From a virus: a DNA stretch of 64,000 nucleotides. The stretch is taken from IMG/VR virus record IMGVR_UViG_3300047553_000733, positions 38,185 to 102,184 of that record. The stretch is one strand, 5' to 3'. Of this stretch, positions 7,495 through 15,417 are shown one piece after another. Below the pieces are notes generated by a model, which was given only the letters and a program-made list of their open reading frames with translations, did no database searches and had not been told where the DNA came from. Position 1 is the first letter of the stretch, and the number at the start of each line of letters is the position of its first letter. The translations under genes were made by a program, and so were the position numbers.

Positions 7495-7989
7495 TTAACG
7501 ACTGCAACCAACTTGGGAGCAATATTTAATTAATTCAACTGTGCCCCAAACCGCACCACTAGCCATAACTATAGTAAGAACAAAAATAAGTGCATATTCA
7601 AAATATTCTTGCATTTGCTGTTTTCGCTTTTTGGCTAACAATTGCTGCTTTTTAGCTTCTCTTGCAGCTTCAAGTTCCATTTGTTGAGCACGCAACTTAA
7701 TCTTATTCCAAACATCTACCTTACCAGCTTGCATAAAAAGTAGCTGTAGTTGTTTTTCAAACTGTTGTGCTTGGTCCAGTGCCATTTCTATTTGTATGGC
7801 TGCACCCATTGCACTTTTATTACCGCTGTTTTTAGCTTCTACTACGGCTTTTGTTGCTACACTTTTAGCGTCAAAGTATTTACCAAGTGCAGGACCTAAG
7901 GAGGCTACATCATCTACTGTGTGCTGTACCTTCTTTATAAAACTAACTGCTGCTTGTATACCTGCCAACGCTGTTATTGGATCTATCAT
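7495..7989 (-). CDS. Membrane-anchored helical protein, unknown function
   Basis: This 164-aa protein begins with MIDPITALAGIQAAVSFIKK, a helical region common in phage proteins of unknown role, followed by a long charged coiled-coil stretch (~75-130, rich in Gln, Lys, Arg) and a C-terminal TM helix (~132-152) with a short Cys-containing tail. This suggests a tail-anchored protein with most of its mass in the cytoplasm. Its ATG overlaps the stop of the preceding 61-aa gene at 7989. No enzymatic motif is seen. Confidence 0.6.
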   Translation of the reverse strand: MIDPITALAGIQAAVSFIKKVQHTVDDVASLGPALGKYFDAKSVATKAVVEAKNSGNKSAMGAAIQIEMALDQAQQFEKQLQLLFMQAGKVDVWNKIKLRAQQMELEAAREAKKQQLLAKKRKQQMQEYFEYALIFVLTIVMASGAVWGTVELIKYCSQVGCSR

Positions 7990-8174
7990 TATACCCCCAA
8001 TCTACAAATACTTTTATATAATCTGTTTGAACAGTTTTTCTCACGTCGCTCTAAACAAATTACTTTTCTATTAAATACATCACCCGTCCAAGCCCACTTA
8101 ATACACTCGTATATAGGTGGTTCTGGTAGTTTTGGAGGTTTTGTTAAGGCTATAAGTAATATAACTTCATACAT
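7989..8174 (-). CDS. Small Cys-containing protein, unknown function
   Basis: This 61-aa protein has a short hydrophobic N-terminus (MYEVILLIALT) followed by KPPKLPEPPIYECIKWAW and GDVFNRKVICLERR, with four Cys in all. The N-terminus could be a weak signal or an amphipathic anchor. I recall similarly built short proteins (hydrophobic start, Pro-rich stretch, YxCxxWxWxGDVxNRKVxC) in other aquatic phages, always uncharacterised. Both ends overlap the neighbouring genes by one base, so translation is likely coupled across three genes. Confidence 0.6.
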   Translation of the reverse strand: MYEVILLIALTKPPKLPEPPIYECIKWAWTGDVFNRKVICLERREKNCSNRLYKSICRLGV

Positions 8175-8752
8175 TACTTACCTGCCAGCGGATTGTCTAT
8201 AGCTTTTTGTATTTTACTATCAACTTCTTTTTTAAGCTGGTCCACTTCTTTGCTGATTTCTTTACGAGCATCTGCCATTTCTTTTCTTATGGACACTACC
8301 TCCGCTCTAGCTTTATCCAAATCTTCACGAATATCTTTTCGCGCTTGTCGCATCTCTTGTTCAGTTTCACGTTGCGCTAATTTAACACTACGCTCAACTT
8401 GTTCTGTTACTGATTCATTTCTGCGAATATCATTTTTTAAATCAGTTTTAATATCGCGAGTATAATCTGCCGCCTTAGAACTATTTTGCTCAATAACTGC
8501 TAGTCGTTTATCAAACTCGCTGAGATCAGGTGCTTCATAACTAGCAATTTTCTTTTTCATTCCCACATAGTCTTTGTAGATTTCAAAAGTTCCGTACAAC
8601 CCACCAAGGGCACTGCTAACTATTGTAAATGCAACCATTAATTTAGCTGGTGTAAACTCGTATCCACCTATGCTAATAACAGTATCTTTACTAGCATACT
8701 GTTTGGCAGCTGCCTCTAGTTTATCTACCTGCTTATTTAGATCTTCTGCCAT
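8174..8752 (-). CDS. Membrane-anchored coiled-coil protein
   Basis: This 192-aa protein has a hydrophilic start, one TM helix (~34-52, PAKLMVAFTIVSSALGG), then an almost continuous heptad-like coiled coil (~80-185) rich in Glu, Lys, Arg and Asp. It would protrude as a long helical rod from the inner membrane. Such proteins can act as spacers or bind envelope partners, but no family function is known to me. It is spaced 1 nt from the preceding secreted protein gene and overlaps the next by one base, so it belongs to the same membrane/secreted set. Confidence 0.6.
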   Translation of the reverse strand: MAEDLNKQVDKLEAAAKQYASKDTVISIGGYEFTPAKLMVAFTIVSSALGGLYGTFEIYKDYVGMKKKIASYEAPDLSEFDKRLAVIEQNSSKAADYTRDIKTDLKNDIRRNESVTEQVERSVKLAQRETEQEMRQARKDIREDLDKARAEVVSIRKEMADARKEISKEVDQLKKEVDSKIQKAIDNPLAGK

Positions 8753-8753
8753 A

Positions 8754-10538
8754 CTATCTCCTATATTGACTATCTACAAGTTCTTTGTGCCTAGCATCAC
8801 TGGCACCGCTAAGCCCTCGCATAGCTCGTTGATTGTCTACAGTAGTTTGACCACGATAAATTTCTGTAGACTTATAAAAGGGCACGTCTTGTAAAATTGC
8901 CATATAGGTTTCAAAACCTTGCGGCTGTCTAGCAATACTTGCTATACTAACTCCGCCAGCTAATTCGCTATCCTGTGCCTTTTGATTAATTGGTTTCGGT
9001 GGTGATTGATTACTAACATTATCTAAGTTAGGTATTGTGCCCAGAAATTTTTCTAGCGGATTGGTCGGCCCTATTACTTGTTTTTGCTCAGTGTTTATTT
9101 CAGGCAATAGGTCTATTTTTTGCTGCAGCGGTGTTGCAGCATATGTAGATTGAACAACAATACTTGATTGCTGTAATTGTTGTGGCGGGGGTACTAAAGA
9201 ATAAATACTGCTAGTTTGCTGCTGCTGTGATTGATCTACTAAAACAGGTAGTATAACTGTACTAACTACCTGTTGAGGTTCTACACTTTTTATCGTCACA
9301 GGTTGTGGTAAATTCTGAGAAAAACTTTCCACATTACTGCCGCCCGTACTTGCTAAACTAGTATTATTTCGCTGATTTTGATTGCTGGGCTGCAAGGAAA
9401 AATCTTGACGAATTGTATTTACAAAAGTTTGTTGTACACTAGTACTTTGCGAATTTTGTTGAATTTGCTGTTGTTCTTGTTGTTGCTGATTTTGTTTACT
9501 ACTAAAAGATTCTGCATCTTGTGTTGCTTTTTCAGCTTGTTTTGTAGCTTCTTGTATAGCTTGTTGAACTACTGAACGCTCTGTTCTACTAACCTGGGAC
9601 TGTACGCCAGTAATAATACTTAACAATGTACCAATGCTTGGTTGAGAGCTTTGTTTTTGAGTAACTTGTGGTGTAACTACAGCCATTACTGGAGTAGTAG
9701 TAGCTGTAACTGTAGCTGTGGCAGTAGTAGCCGTAGTTGTAGTTACTGGTTGTTGACCTACTGCACTAGTAACCACAGGTTCTGCAACTACTGTAGATTG
9801 TTGCGGGGTCGGGTCCGCTATTGCAATAGTTTTTGGTATTAATTTATTAAAAGCATCTAAATAACCGGGACAAGTTGGGGAGTACAGTGAGTTACTTACA
9901 CATGGATCAACACTGTACTTTAAGCTAAAGTTAATATTGTTTATTTCAGGACCATATGGGCCTGCCCAACCATTACTGTCACGACCAACAAAACCATAAG
10001 TTACATTTTTTAAGTCGTTGGCTATGAAAGGTGTTGTAAAAGTTTCACTAAAATTAAAAGTTGTCCAATTAAACTTATTAGTTAAATTGTAAGTATTATA
10101 GCTAACTACTTGATTATTTTGATTAGTAAAGTGAGTATAAGCATACAAGTAGTCAGTTTGTCCATTATCCCAGCCGTTACCATTTTTAGCAGTAAAACTA
10201 AAATTATAACCATTTACTCTTAAACCTGTGGCTGAAGGCAGGACACTAGCTACAGCTTGACTTTGGTATAGGTCCGTTTGGCCAAAAGAGAAATTTATAT
10301 TATTACCTGGTCGCACAATTGCATTTGGTCCGCAATATCCAGGATCACCCCACGTCCAGCATGTTAGACTGTTCTGATAAACGCCATTTGTCCAAGTACT
10401 TGGTCCACCTTGTTGCGTTTGTTGAACTATATTACCAGTAGTGTACTGTTGTCCAGGTACTAATTCTTGTGAATTAGAATAGCTTGAAGGCAACCATGCC
10501 AAGCAGAGCACCAAGACCCATTTTCTTATAAGTGTCAT
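8754..10538 (-). CDS. Secreted lectin-like protein with Gln-rich tail
   Basis: This 594-aa protein starts with a signal peptide (cleavage near residue 23). Residues ~30-215 form a beta-rich domain with many Trp/Tyr/Asn and paired Cys (SLTCWTWGDPGYCGP; CVSNSLYSPTCPG), resembling a jelly-roll carbohydrate-binding fold by composition only. Residues ~240-520 are low-complexity Gln/Ser/Thr/Val with coiled-coil stretches. The short end contains a conserved-looking EIYRGQTTVDN. Its ATG lies 65 nt inside the preceding gene in another frame. I recall paired genes like this and the next one in other aquatic phages. Export to the periplasm or cell surface is inferred. Confidence 0.6.
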   Translation of the reverse strand: MTLIRKWVLVLCLAWLPSSYSNSQELVPGQQYTTGNIVQQTQQGGPSTWTNGVYQNSLTCWTWGDPGYCGPNAIVRPGNNINFSFGQTDLYQSQAVASVLPSATGLRVNGYNFSFTAKNGNGWDNGQTDYLYAYTHFTNQNNQVVSYNTYNLTNKFNWTTFNFSETFTTPFIANDLKNVTYGFVGRDSNGWAGPYGPEINNINFSLKYSVDPCVSNSLYSPTCPGYLDAFNKLIPKTIAIADPTPQQSTVVAEPVVTSAVGQQPVTTTTATTATATVTATTTPVMAVVTPQVTQKQSSQPSIGTLLSIITGVQSQVSRTERSVVQQAIQEATKQAEKATQDAESFSSKQNQQQQEQQQIQQNSQSTSVQQTFVNTIRQDFSLQPSNQNQRNNTSLASTGGSNVESFSQNLPQPVTIKSVEPQQVVSTVILPVLVDQSQQQQTSSIYSLVPPPQQLQQSSIVVQSTYAATPLQQKIDLLPEINTEQKQVIGPTNPLEKFLGTIPNLDNVSNQSPPKPINQKAQDSELAGGVSIASIARQPQGFETYMAILQDVPFYKSTEIYRGQTTVDNQRAMRGLSGASDARHKELVDSQYRR

Positions 10539-11727
10539 CTAACTTCTCCTTTACTGGGCTAGGAATTTTCTCTGGATTCTGTTCCCATGCTAGCTTAGCT
10601 TGTTCACCGATTTTACCTTCATAAGGACAAGGAGTACCTGCTGCCATCATTGCATCCCAAACACGACGATCTTGACACATAGTAGCAACTGCTGCTACTT
10701 TCATACCCATATCAAATAGGGTTTTACTCAACTTTAGTCGCTCGCAGTTTAAATCACGAACTGTTCCACCACTGCTAACACCAAATATTTGTGTTTGTAC
10801 ACTGCCACTAGTACCTGTACTACATAGATCTTGATTACCACCACTTAACATACTTGGTGCAATTGCTGTTGCTGGTGGTTGTATTACTCGCTGCGTAACC
10901 TCACTAGTATTTTGATTTACATTGGTAACTGTGCCACTGTTAATATTTTGATTAACATTGGTATTTTGGTTTACATTATTATTAGTACTAGTGCTTGTAT
11001 TAATATTACGATTAGTCATATCACCAGTATTAATATTTGTATTAGTATTCTGATTAGTATTAGTACTTGTTGCCGTACTAGTATTAATATTGCGATTAGT
11101 CATATCGCCAGTATTAATATTATTGTTTGTACTAGTAGAATTACTGGTATTAATATTTCTGTATGTCATATCACCAGTATTAATATTGTTGTTTGTGTTT
11201 GTACTTGTACTTACATTATTGTTATTATAAGTCATTGTACCACTATTAACATTATAGTTAGTATTTGTACTAGTACTGGTGCTAGTATTAATATTGCGAT
11301 TAGTCATATCGCCAGTATTAACATTGTTGTTTTGATTAACATTGGTACTTGTACTAGTATTAACATTATTGTTATTGTTGGTCATTGTGCCAGTATTAAC
11401 ATTGTTGTTATTATAAGTCATTGTACCACTATTAACATTGTTGTTGTTAATAGTTTGTGTACCACTATTAATATTATTGTTTGTATTAACATTAGTACTT
11501 GTACTTGTACTCGTGTTATTATTATTGTTTGTGTTTGTACTATTAACAGTACTAGTACTTGTGTTAGTACTAGTACTAGTACTTGTGTTATTACTATTAA
11601 CAGTACTTGTACTAGTGCTAGTACTGTTAGTATCTACCAGTGTTTTGTTATCATAGGTAGTTGTAGTTTGCGCTAAGGCAGAACCTACAGCAAAGGTTAA
11701 TAATATTACCAAATTCTTTACTTGCAT
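10474..11727 (-). CDS. Secreted Asn/Thr/Ser-rich repeat protein
   Basis: This 417-aa protein has a signal peptide (AVGSALA cleavage near residue 19), then ~240 residues made almost only of Asn, Thr, Ser, Val, Ile and Gly in imperfect repeats with cores like NTGDMTNRNINTSTST and SGTMTYNNNNV. The C-terminal ~120 residues are a distinct Cys-containing domain (DLCSTGTSG...QIFGVSSG...DLNCERLKL...CQDRRVWDAM...GTPCPYEGKIG) followed by a hydrophobic last segment. The repeat region may form a beta-solenoid or flexible stalk. It is followed by the lectin-like gene with a 65-nt overlap, so the two are likely partners. Confidence 0.6.
   Translation of the reverse strand: MQVKNLVILLTFAVGSALAQTTTTYDNKTLVDTNSTSTSTSTVNSNNTSTSTSTNTSTSTVNSTNTNNNNNTSTSTSTNVNTNNNINSGTQTINNNNVNSGTMTYNNNNVNTGTMTNNNNNVNTSTSTNVNQNNNVNTGDMTNRNINTSTSTSTNTNYNVNSGTMTYNNNNVSTSTNTNNNINTGDMTYRNINTSNSTSTNNNINTGDMTNRNINTSTATSTNTNQNTNTNINTGDMTNRNINTSTSTNNNVNQNTNVNQNINSGTVTNVNQNTSEVTQRVIQPPATAIAPSMLSGGNQDLCSTGTSGSVQTQIFGVSSGGTVRDLNCERLKLSKTLFDMGMKVAAVATMCQDRRVWDAMMAAGTPCPYEGKIGEQAKLAWEQNPEKIPSPVKEKLDDTYKKMGLGALLGMVAFKLF
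10906..11640. repeat. Degenerate tandem repeats inside the Asn/Thr/Ser-rich gene
   Basis: Short units built from the plus-strand pattern GTATTAATATT...GATTAGTCATATCACCA recur about every 50-130 nt, with interspersed GTACTAGTACTTGTA blocks. They encode the N/T/S-rich repeats, vary in length and order, and keep the reading frame. They look like in-frame repeat expansion, not a CRISPR array: spacers are not unique and the repeats are imperfect. Confidence 0.75.
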
Positions 11728-11742
11728 TTCTGCCCCCTTTAT

Positions 11743-12357
11743 TTAAGCACCAAATACGTGTAGCGCGTGCTCGTAGTGTTTTTGTCTATCTTCTAATCCG
11801 ATAGTACCGCCGTTAATTCGTTTTGTTAATGTTACGATGTCACCACGATCTGCCCACTGATTTAGGTTATTTGTTTCCCAGAACCAGCATGCACTCTGTG
11901 CTGCACCCTCAAAAGTTTCCATATACTCACTAGCTTCTTCAGGGCTAATGCCTAAACTGGCTGCAAACCAGCTGTAATTGTCACGACCAGTTACCTGTAT
12001 TAATCCGCGACCACAAAACCTCCAACCATCTCCGCTGGCCTCATCACCATTGCCCATGCGATTAGCATATACTCTGTTAGCAATCCTTTGTGGCTGCTTT
12101 TCGTATTGCTGCGCCAATGCGTCCGTTTGAAAATACTTGGGAAAAGTTTTTCGTAGGGACTGCCACTTATAGTTTAGATTCTCTTTGATAAAAACAAAAT
12201 TACCCGACTCATGAGCACACTGTGCTAAAAAAGCTGCTAATCGTTGCGGAGTGTCAATTTGGTACTGCGGCAGCAATTGTTCCAGTGCATTGAACCAATA
12301 TTGTGTATACTGATTTTTAGGTATAATTTGTTGTAAGTGTTGTAATTCTAATTCCAC
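11743..12357 (-). CDS. Endolysin, glycoside hydrolase family 19
   Basis: This enzyme cleaves peptidoglycan glycan strands as a GH19 (chitinase-like) muramidase. Motifs are the first catalytic Glu in CAHESGNF, the second in IKENLNY, GRGLIQVTGRDNY, and the helical end TKRINGG. I place the start at GTG 12357, where TAG of the upstream spanin gene and GTG share a base (TAGTG) and AGGAG lies 8 nt upstream, giving 204 aa; the frame stays open to 12399. No signal peptide or cell-wall-binding domain is present, so release across the membrane needs a holin. The spanin genes precede it directly. Confidence 0.9.
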   Translation of the reverse strand: MELELQHLQQIIPKNQYTQYWFNALEQLLPQYQIDTPQRLAAFLAQCAHESGNFVFIKENLNYKWQSLRKTFPKYFQTDALAQQYEKQPQRIANRVYANRMGNGDEASGDGWRFCGRGLIQVTGRDNYSWFAASLGISPEEASEYMETFEGAAQSACWFWETNNLNQWADRGDIVTLTKRINGGTIGLEDRQKHYEHALHVFGA

Positions 12358-12617
12358 TACTTTAACTCCTTGTAAATATTTTGTTGTGTTTTGTACCACT
12401 CTTGCCAGCCATGTACTAACACACTACACTGATAGTGTTTTGTATAATTTTCTACAACTACTTTTGTTAAGTCTACTAAGCTGGCCTCTTTAGCTACTTC
12501 TTTAAGCTGCTCGCATTGTTGCATTAACACATCAGGTGCTTGCGGAAATTTTTGAGTAACTGGCACAGTAGTACTGCAACCAGTTAGTAGTAATAAAATA
12601 AGGACAATATACTTCAT
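12357..12617 (-). CDS. o-spanin-like outer-membrane lipoprotein (Rz1 type)
   Basis: This 86-aa protein has a short hydrophobic signal ending in a lipobox LLTGC, so the mature protein begins at Cys14 with an acylated N-terminus, followed by a Pro-containing linker and a helical region ending in a Trp-rich HGWQEWYKTQQNIYKEL. Size, lipobox and the position directly after an i-spanin-like gene (4-nt overlap) fit the outer-membrane half of a two-component spanin that fuses the two membranes at the end of lysis. The proline-rich segment is shorter than in lambda Rz1. Confidence 0.75.
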   Translation of the reverse strand: MKYIVLILLLLTGCSTTVPVTQKFPQAPDVLMQQCEQLKEVAKEASLVDLTKVVVENYTKHYQCSVLVHGWQEWYKTQQNIYKELK

Positions 12618-13045
12618 GGTTTTGCTGCCTTATTTATTGTGGTAACTACCTCATCAGGTAATTTAGGACATTGTTCAATATACTTGACTACTTCTTGATT
12701 TTTTACAACTTCACGGTCTATATACTTTATAATGTCTTCACCACGCTCTTTTACGATTTGTTTTTTAGTGATTACTTTTTCAACTATTTTAACATTTTCC
12801 TCAGCGCTTTTAGCTTCTAAAGTTTTTACTTGTAGTTCTAAGGCGTGTGTACGCTTACGCCATGCATCATCATTGGCCTGCATTCCTAGCATGTACACAC
12901 TTAAAAATACTATGGCTATAGACGCCCACTTAAAAGTGCTACTATATGGTAAAACCTTTAGTGTACTGGACACTAGATATAGTACAATGCCTAAAAAGAA
13001 AGTTAATTGAAATATCCACGAAGGTAAAAAATTAAATATCCACAC
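12614..13045 (-). CDS. i-spanin-like inner-membrane protein (Rz type)
   Basis: This 143-aa protein starts at GTG 13045, with GGAGG 7 nt upstream. It has two hydrophobic helices (~10-28 and ~38-55) and then a long periplasmic coiled coil containing KVITKKQIVKERGEDIIKYI, and a Cys near the end (EQCPKLPDEVV). The KxxxxRGxDIxxYxxxE pattern followed by a Cys is typical of phage i-spanins of the kind found in T4-like and aquatic phages. It overlaps the lipoprotein gene by 4 nt, completing a spanin pair, and precedes the endolysin gene. Confidence 0.75.
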   Translation of the reverse strand: MWIFNFLPSWIFQLTFFLGIVLYLVSSTLKVLPYSSTFKWASIAIVFLSVYMLGMQANDDAWRKRTHALELQVKTLEAKSAEENVKIVEKVITKKQIVKERGEDIIKYIDREVVKNQEVVKYIEQCPKLPDEVVTTINKAAKP

Positions 13046-13084
13046 TAAAATGCCTCCGGTAGTACTGAAAGTATTTCTTCCACG

Positions 13085-13774
13085 TCACTCCACCAATTCT
13101 GGAAATAAGTCTTTATGTATAAAATCATGTACCATTTCCTCTGTAAATCCTAAAGCCTGCAACACTTTAGGTGTGTGCGGGTTTTGTTTTTGTTGCTGAC
13201 AGTAAAAATTTTGGTGCTTGGTGTAGTTATACTCACGCACTAAGTCATCATAACTTTTAGGTGGTCTGCTATACATTATATTATCCAAGTAGTACACCAA
13301 CAACTCTTTACTTAAGTCTAATATTTCTACTAACTCAAACTCAGTATTAATGTTACCAGCTGCAACCATCTTATCACTAAATATCTTTTTAGCCCAGTCT
13401 GGCAGTACTCTAGGTTTTGACCACTCATAGCGGCTAACTTTATCACTAAAGTACTGATTAAACTTGTGCTCGGGATCAACAGGGCTAAAGTCTAAGAAAG
13501 CTCCTGTAACTTTATTTGGGCCAGCAACAAGGTCAAAACCAAATATTGGTGCACCGTCAAAAATATGCGGAAATACACATAGGTGCATCATCCACAGTTT
13601 CTTTGTTTCTGTAGCGTCTATTATGTCTAAGTGCATGCGTCTTGCAAGTGCACTACTATAAACTTGGTTAGTCCAGTTATAGGTGTTTGTTTCAGGCAGT
13701 AAAAAGGCCCGTGAGCTTAAAACTTTTTCAAGTTCTAGCGCATGGGCCTTTAACCTATTAAAGATTATACTCAT
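13085..13774 (-). CDS. Ferredoxin-dependent bilin reductase (PcyA/PebS/PcyX family)
   Basis: The family reduces biliverdin IXalpha to phycobilins with electrons from ferredoxin. The core reads RRMHLDIID...KLWMMHLCVFP...PIFGFDLVAGPNKVTGAFLDFSP, aligning by eye with Synechocystis PcyA. Numbered from the chosen ATG at 13774 (229 aa, AGGA 6 nt upstream), His48 matches PcyA His74, Asp50 replaces Glu76, His64 matches His88 and Asp81 matches Asp105. Retention of the His88 equivalent together with loss of the Glu suggests a PcyX-like enzyme rather than PcyA or PebS (PebS lacks that His), so phycoerythrobilin is a possible product. It overlaps the heme oxygenase gene by 17 nt, so substrate supply is coupled. 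No ferredoxin gene was seen in the window. Confidence 0.88.
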   Translation of the reverse strand: MSIIFNRLKAHALELEKVLSSRAFLLPETNTYNWTNQVYSSALARRMHLDIIDATETKKLWMMHLCVFPHIFDGAPIFGFDLVAGPNKVTGAFLDFSPVDPEHKFNQYFSDKVSRYEWSKPRVLPDWAKKIFSDKMVAAGNINTEFELVEILDLSKELLVYYLDNIMYSRPPKSYDDLVREYNYTKHQNFYCQQQKQNPHTPKVLQALGFTEEMVHDFIHKDLFPELVE

Positions 13775-14279
13775 CTGCAATCCTGCTAAACAGGTGCAAG
13801 GTTAACTCAAAGCATTTATTTGCTTCACTAGCCATGCTAACATCCAATTTAGTCCTTAATAGTTGTATTAATTCTTGACGATTTTGAAACTGGTACATTG
13901 CTCCGCTACCAGGTACTTTGCTTTTTATTATCTGACCACCGTATAAATCACCCATATGTTTGGTATATATGTGTGCCCATAAACCGTGATCAGTTAAACA
14001 CTTTACGTGTCTGCAGTATTCTGCGGTACTGTCAAATATAATTACTGGCTCGTCTAATTCCAGTAAGTCTTGCAGTATGTACTCACTGCGTTGTATGCCT
14101 GGCAAATCTTGTAACAAATGGTCTGCACAGTGCTCTAGTACTTGATATTGTAGCAACTGATTTGCTAAGTAAGTGGCGTATATGCCGCTAGTAATTTTTC
14201 CACCAAGTAGTAGTTGTGTAAACTTGTGATTTTCTGCAATTTCGTGGTTGTGATGTGTTAATTCTTTTAATGTTGACAT
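13758..14279 (-). CDS. Heme oxygenase (HO-1-like)
   Basis: This 173-aa protein opens with LKELTHHNHEIAENHKF, matching the N-terminal helix of heme oxygenases where the proximal heme ligand is His12 in xHxxAEN. GDLYGGQ at residues 110-116 is the distal-helix motif GDLSGGQ with Ser to Tyr. The enzyme opens heme to biliverdin IXalpha, CO and iron, using electrons from ferredoxin or another reductase. It is shorter than plant and cyanobacterial HO (~240 aa), as is usual for phage versions. It directly precedes the bilin reductase (17-nt overlap), so the pair converts heme to a phycobilin. Confidence 0.9.
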   Translation of the reverse strand: MSTLKELTHHNHEIAENHKFTQLLLGGKITSGIYATYLANQLLQYQVLEHCADHLLQDLPGIQRSEYILQDLLELDEPVIIFDSTAEYCRHVKCLTDHGLWAHIYTKHMGDLYGGQIIKSKVPGSGAMYQFQNRQELIQLLRTKLDVSMASEANKCFELTLHLFSRIADEYNL

Positions 14280-15127
14280 ACATACTCATGTGGTTGTATA
14301 AATTTATAGTCGCCTATAAGATTTGTTCGCAGCTTTGTTAAATCTGCTTTGCTATAGTATTGATACTTTCCGCGCAACTCGTTGGGCATATCAATCCTGT
14401 GCGAGTTATCTGTGTACAGTCTAGCAATTTCTAAAAAGCTTGTAGCTACACCAGACCCTAAATTGTAGATGCCTGGGTGTTTGTTGGTATAATTAACCAT
14501 GACGTTTACTACATCGTCAACGCACACAAAGTCTCGTAGTATTTTTTCACTGCCATGAAACAGTGTAACTATACCTTCCTGCTCAACCTGTTCTTTAAAC
14601 TTGCTGATTGGGCTTTGCTGTGCACCTTTGTGCTGTTCGCCACTGCCGTAGACATTGAATGGTCTGAATACCCAGGTATTTGGCATGCTGGCAACCACCT
14701 CACTCAACTGTTTGGACACTGCATACGGATTGAGTGGATCTAGCTTGTCAGTTTCACAGAATGTTTCGCTATTGCCATATACACTAGCGCTGCTTGTGTA
14801 TACCAGAGGTATTTGCTTCAGCTGACAAAATTCTGACCAGCTAAGGGTATGGGTATAGTTATAGTTAAGCAGTCGTTTGCCATCCGTTTCTGTGGTGCTG
14901 GAAATCCCGCCACAGTGAAATACCTTGCATATGTCCAGCTTTAGCAACTCAGTCCAGTTTATATTGTCTAAATCACGGTAGGCCAAAAACTTTAGTGTTT
15001 TTAGGGTCATCAACTTGCTGGCATCACTACAATCATCAACAATTAATATATTTTCTATGCCTTGCTTATTAAGCAACTTGACCAAGTTACTACCAATAAA
15101 ACCAGCACCGCCTGTTACGACATACAT
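14267..15127 (-). CDS. hldD: ADP-L-glycero-D-manno-heptose 6-epimerase-like SDR
   Basis: An extended short-chain dehydrogenase/reductase: GGAGFIGS nucleotide-binding loop (residues 6-13), TSSASVYG, and catalytic Tyr135/Lys139 in YAVSK. FHCGGISSTTETDGK, FRPFNVYG and YSKADLTKLR match HldD, which epimerises ADP-D-glycero- to ADP-L-glycero-D-manno-heptose for the LPS inner core. At 286 aa it is slightly shorter than the bacterial enzyme (~310). It lies downstream of HldE-like kinase and nucleotidyltransferase genes, a cupin and a HAD gene, each overlapping its neighbour, so the pathway is one transcription unit. Confidence 0.85.
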   Translation of the reverse strand: MYVVTGGAGFIGSNLVKLLNKQGIENILIVDDCSDASKLMTLKTLKFLAYRDLDNINWTELLKLDICKVFHCGGISSTTETDGKRLLNYNYTHTLSWSEFCQLKQIPLVYTSSASVYGNSETFCETDKLDPLNPYAVSKQLSEVVASMPNTWVFRPFNVYGSGEQHKGAQQSPISKFKEQVEQEGIVTLFHGSEKILRDFVCVDDVVNVMVNYTNKHPGIYNLGSGVATSFLEIARLYTDNSHRIDMPNELRGKYQYYSKADLTKLRTNLIGDYKFIQPHEYVCQH

Positions 15128-15417
15128 TGAAAATATTCCTTGTCACTGAGCGCTTTATCGTCTATGAATACATCATAGCTAGGCTTTTTCATATGTAATT
15201 TGGTGTATTTGCAACCCCACGCCTCAAGCTGCTGTTGTGTAAGTTTGGTATAGTCTTTGCCACTGTGACCGCCACGCGCAGTCCAGTAGTGAATCTCATG
15301 CCCACTATCAAACAACTGATTTATGTGCTCAATACGATTTGTGTAAGGTCTGGCCAACTTATAGTTGCCGTTTGTGTTTGTGCAAATAGTGCCGTCAATA
15401 TCAATATAGTAAATCAT
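15115..15417 (-). CDS. HAD-like phosphatase, sugar-phosphate type
   Basis: This 100-aa protein is a minimal HAD hydrolase: Asp6/Asp8 in YIDIDGT, a Thr/Arg motif in HYWTARGG, and acidic motif IV in YDVFIDDKA. It lacks a cap domain. Such small HAD proteins often sit in capsule or LPS-sugar operons and are candidates for the heptose-1,7-bisphosphate phosphatase step (GmhB role), but GmhB itself is larger and has a zinc loop not seen here. It overlaps both neighbours (13 and 4 nt). The substrate is uncertain; context favours a sugar phosphate. Confidence 0.75.
   Translation of the reverse strand: MIYYIDIDGTICTNTNGNYKLARPYTNRIEHINQLFDSGHEIHYWTARGGHSGKDYTKLTQQQLEAWGCKYTKLHMKKPSYDVFIDDKALSDKEYFQCMS

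Noticed and set aside
10906-11640. CRISPR-like array of repeats
   Set aside because: Repeats are imperfect, spacers are not unique and the region lies within a coding frame.
10879-11676. Plus-strand 265-aa frame rich in Ile/Thr/Ser/Cys opposite the Asn-rich gene
   Set aside because: It is the mirror of repeats coding for N/T/S on the minus strand; no ribosome site, and the minus-strand frame has a signal peptide and a structured C-terminus.
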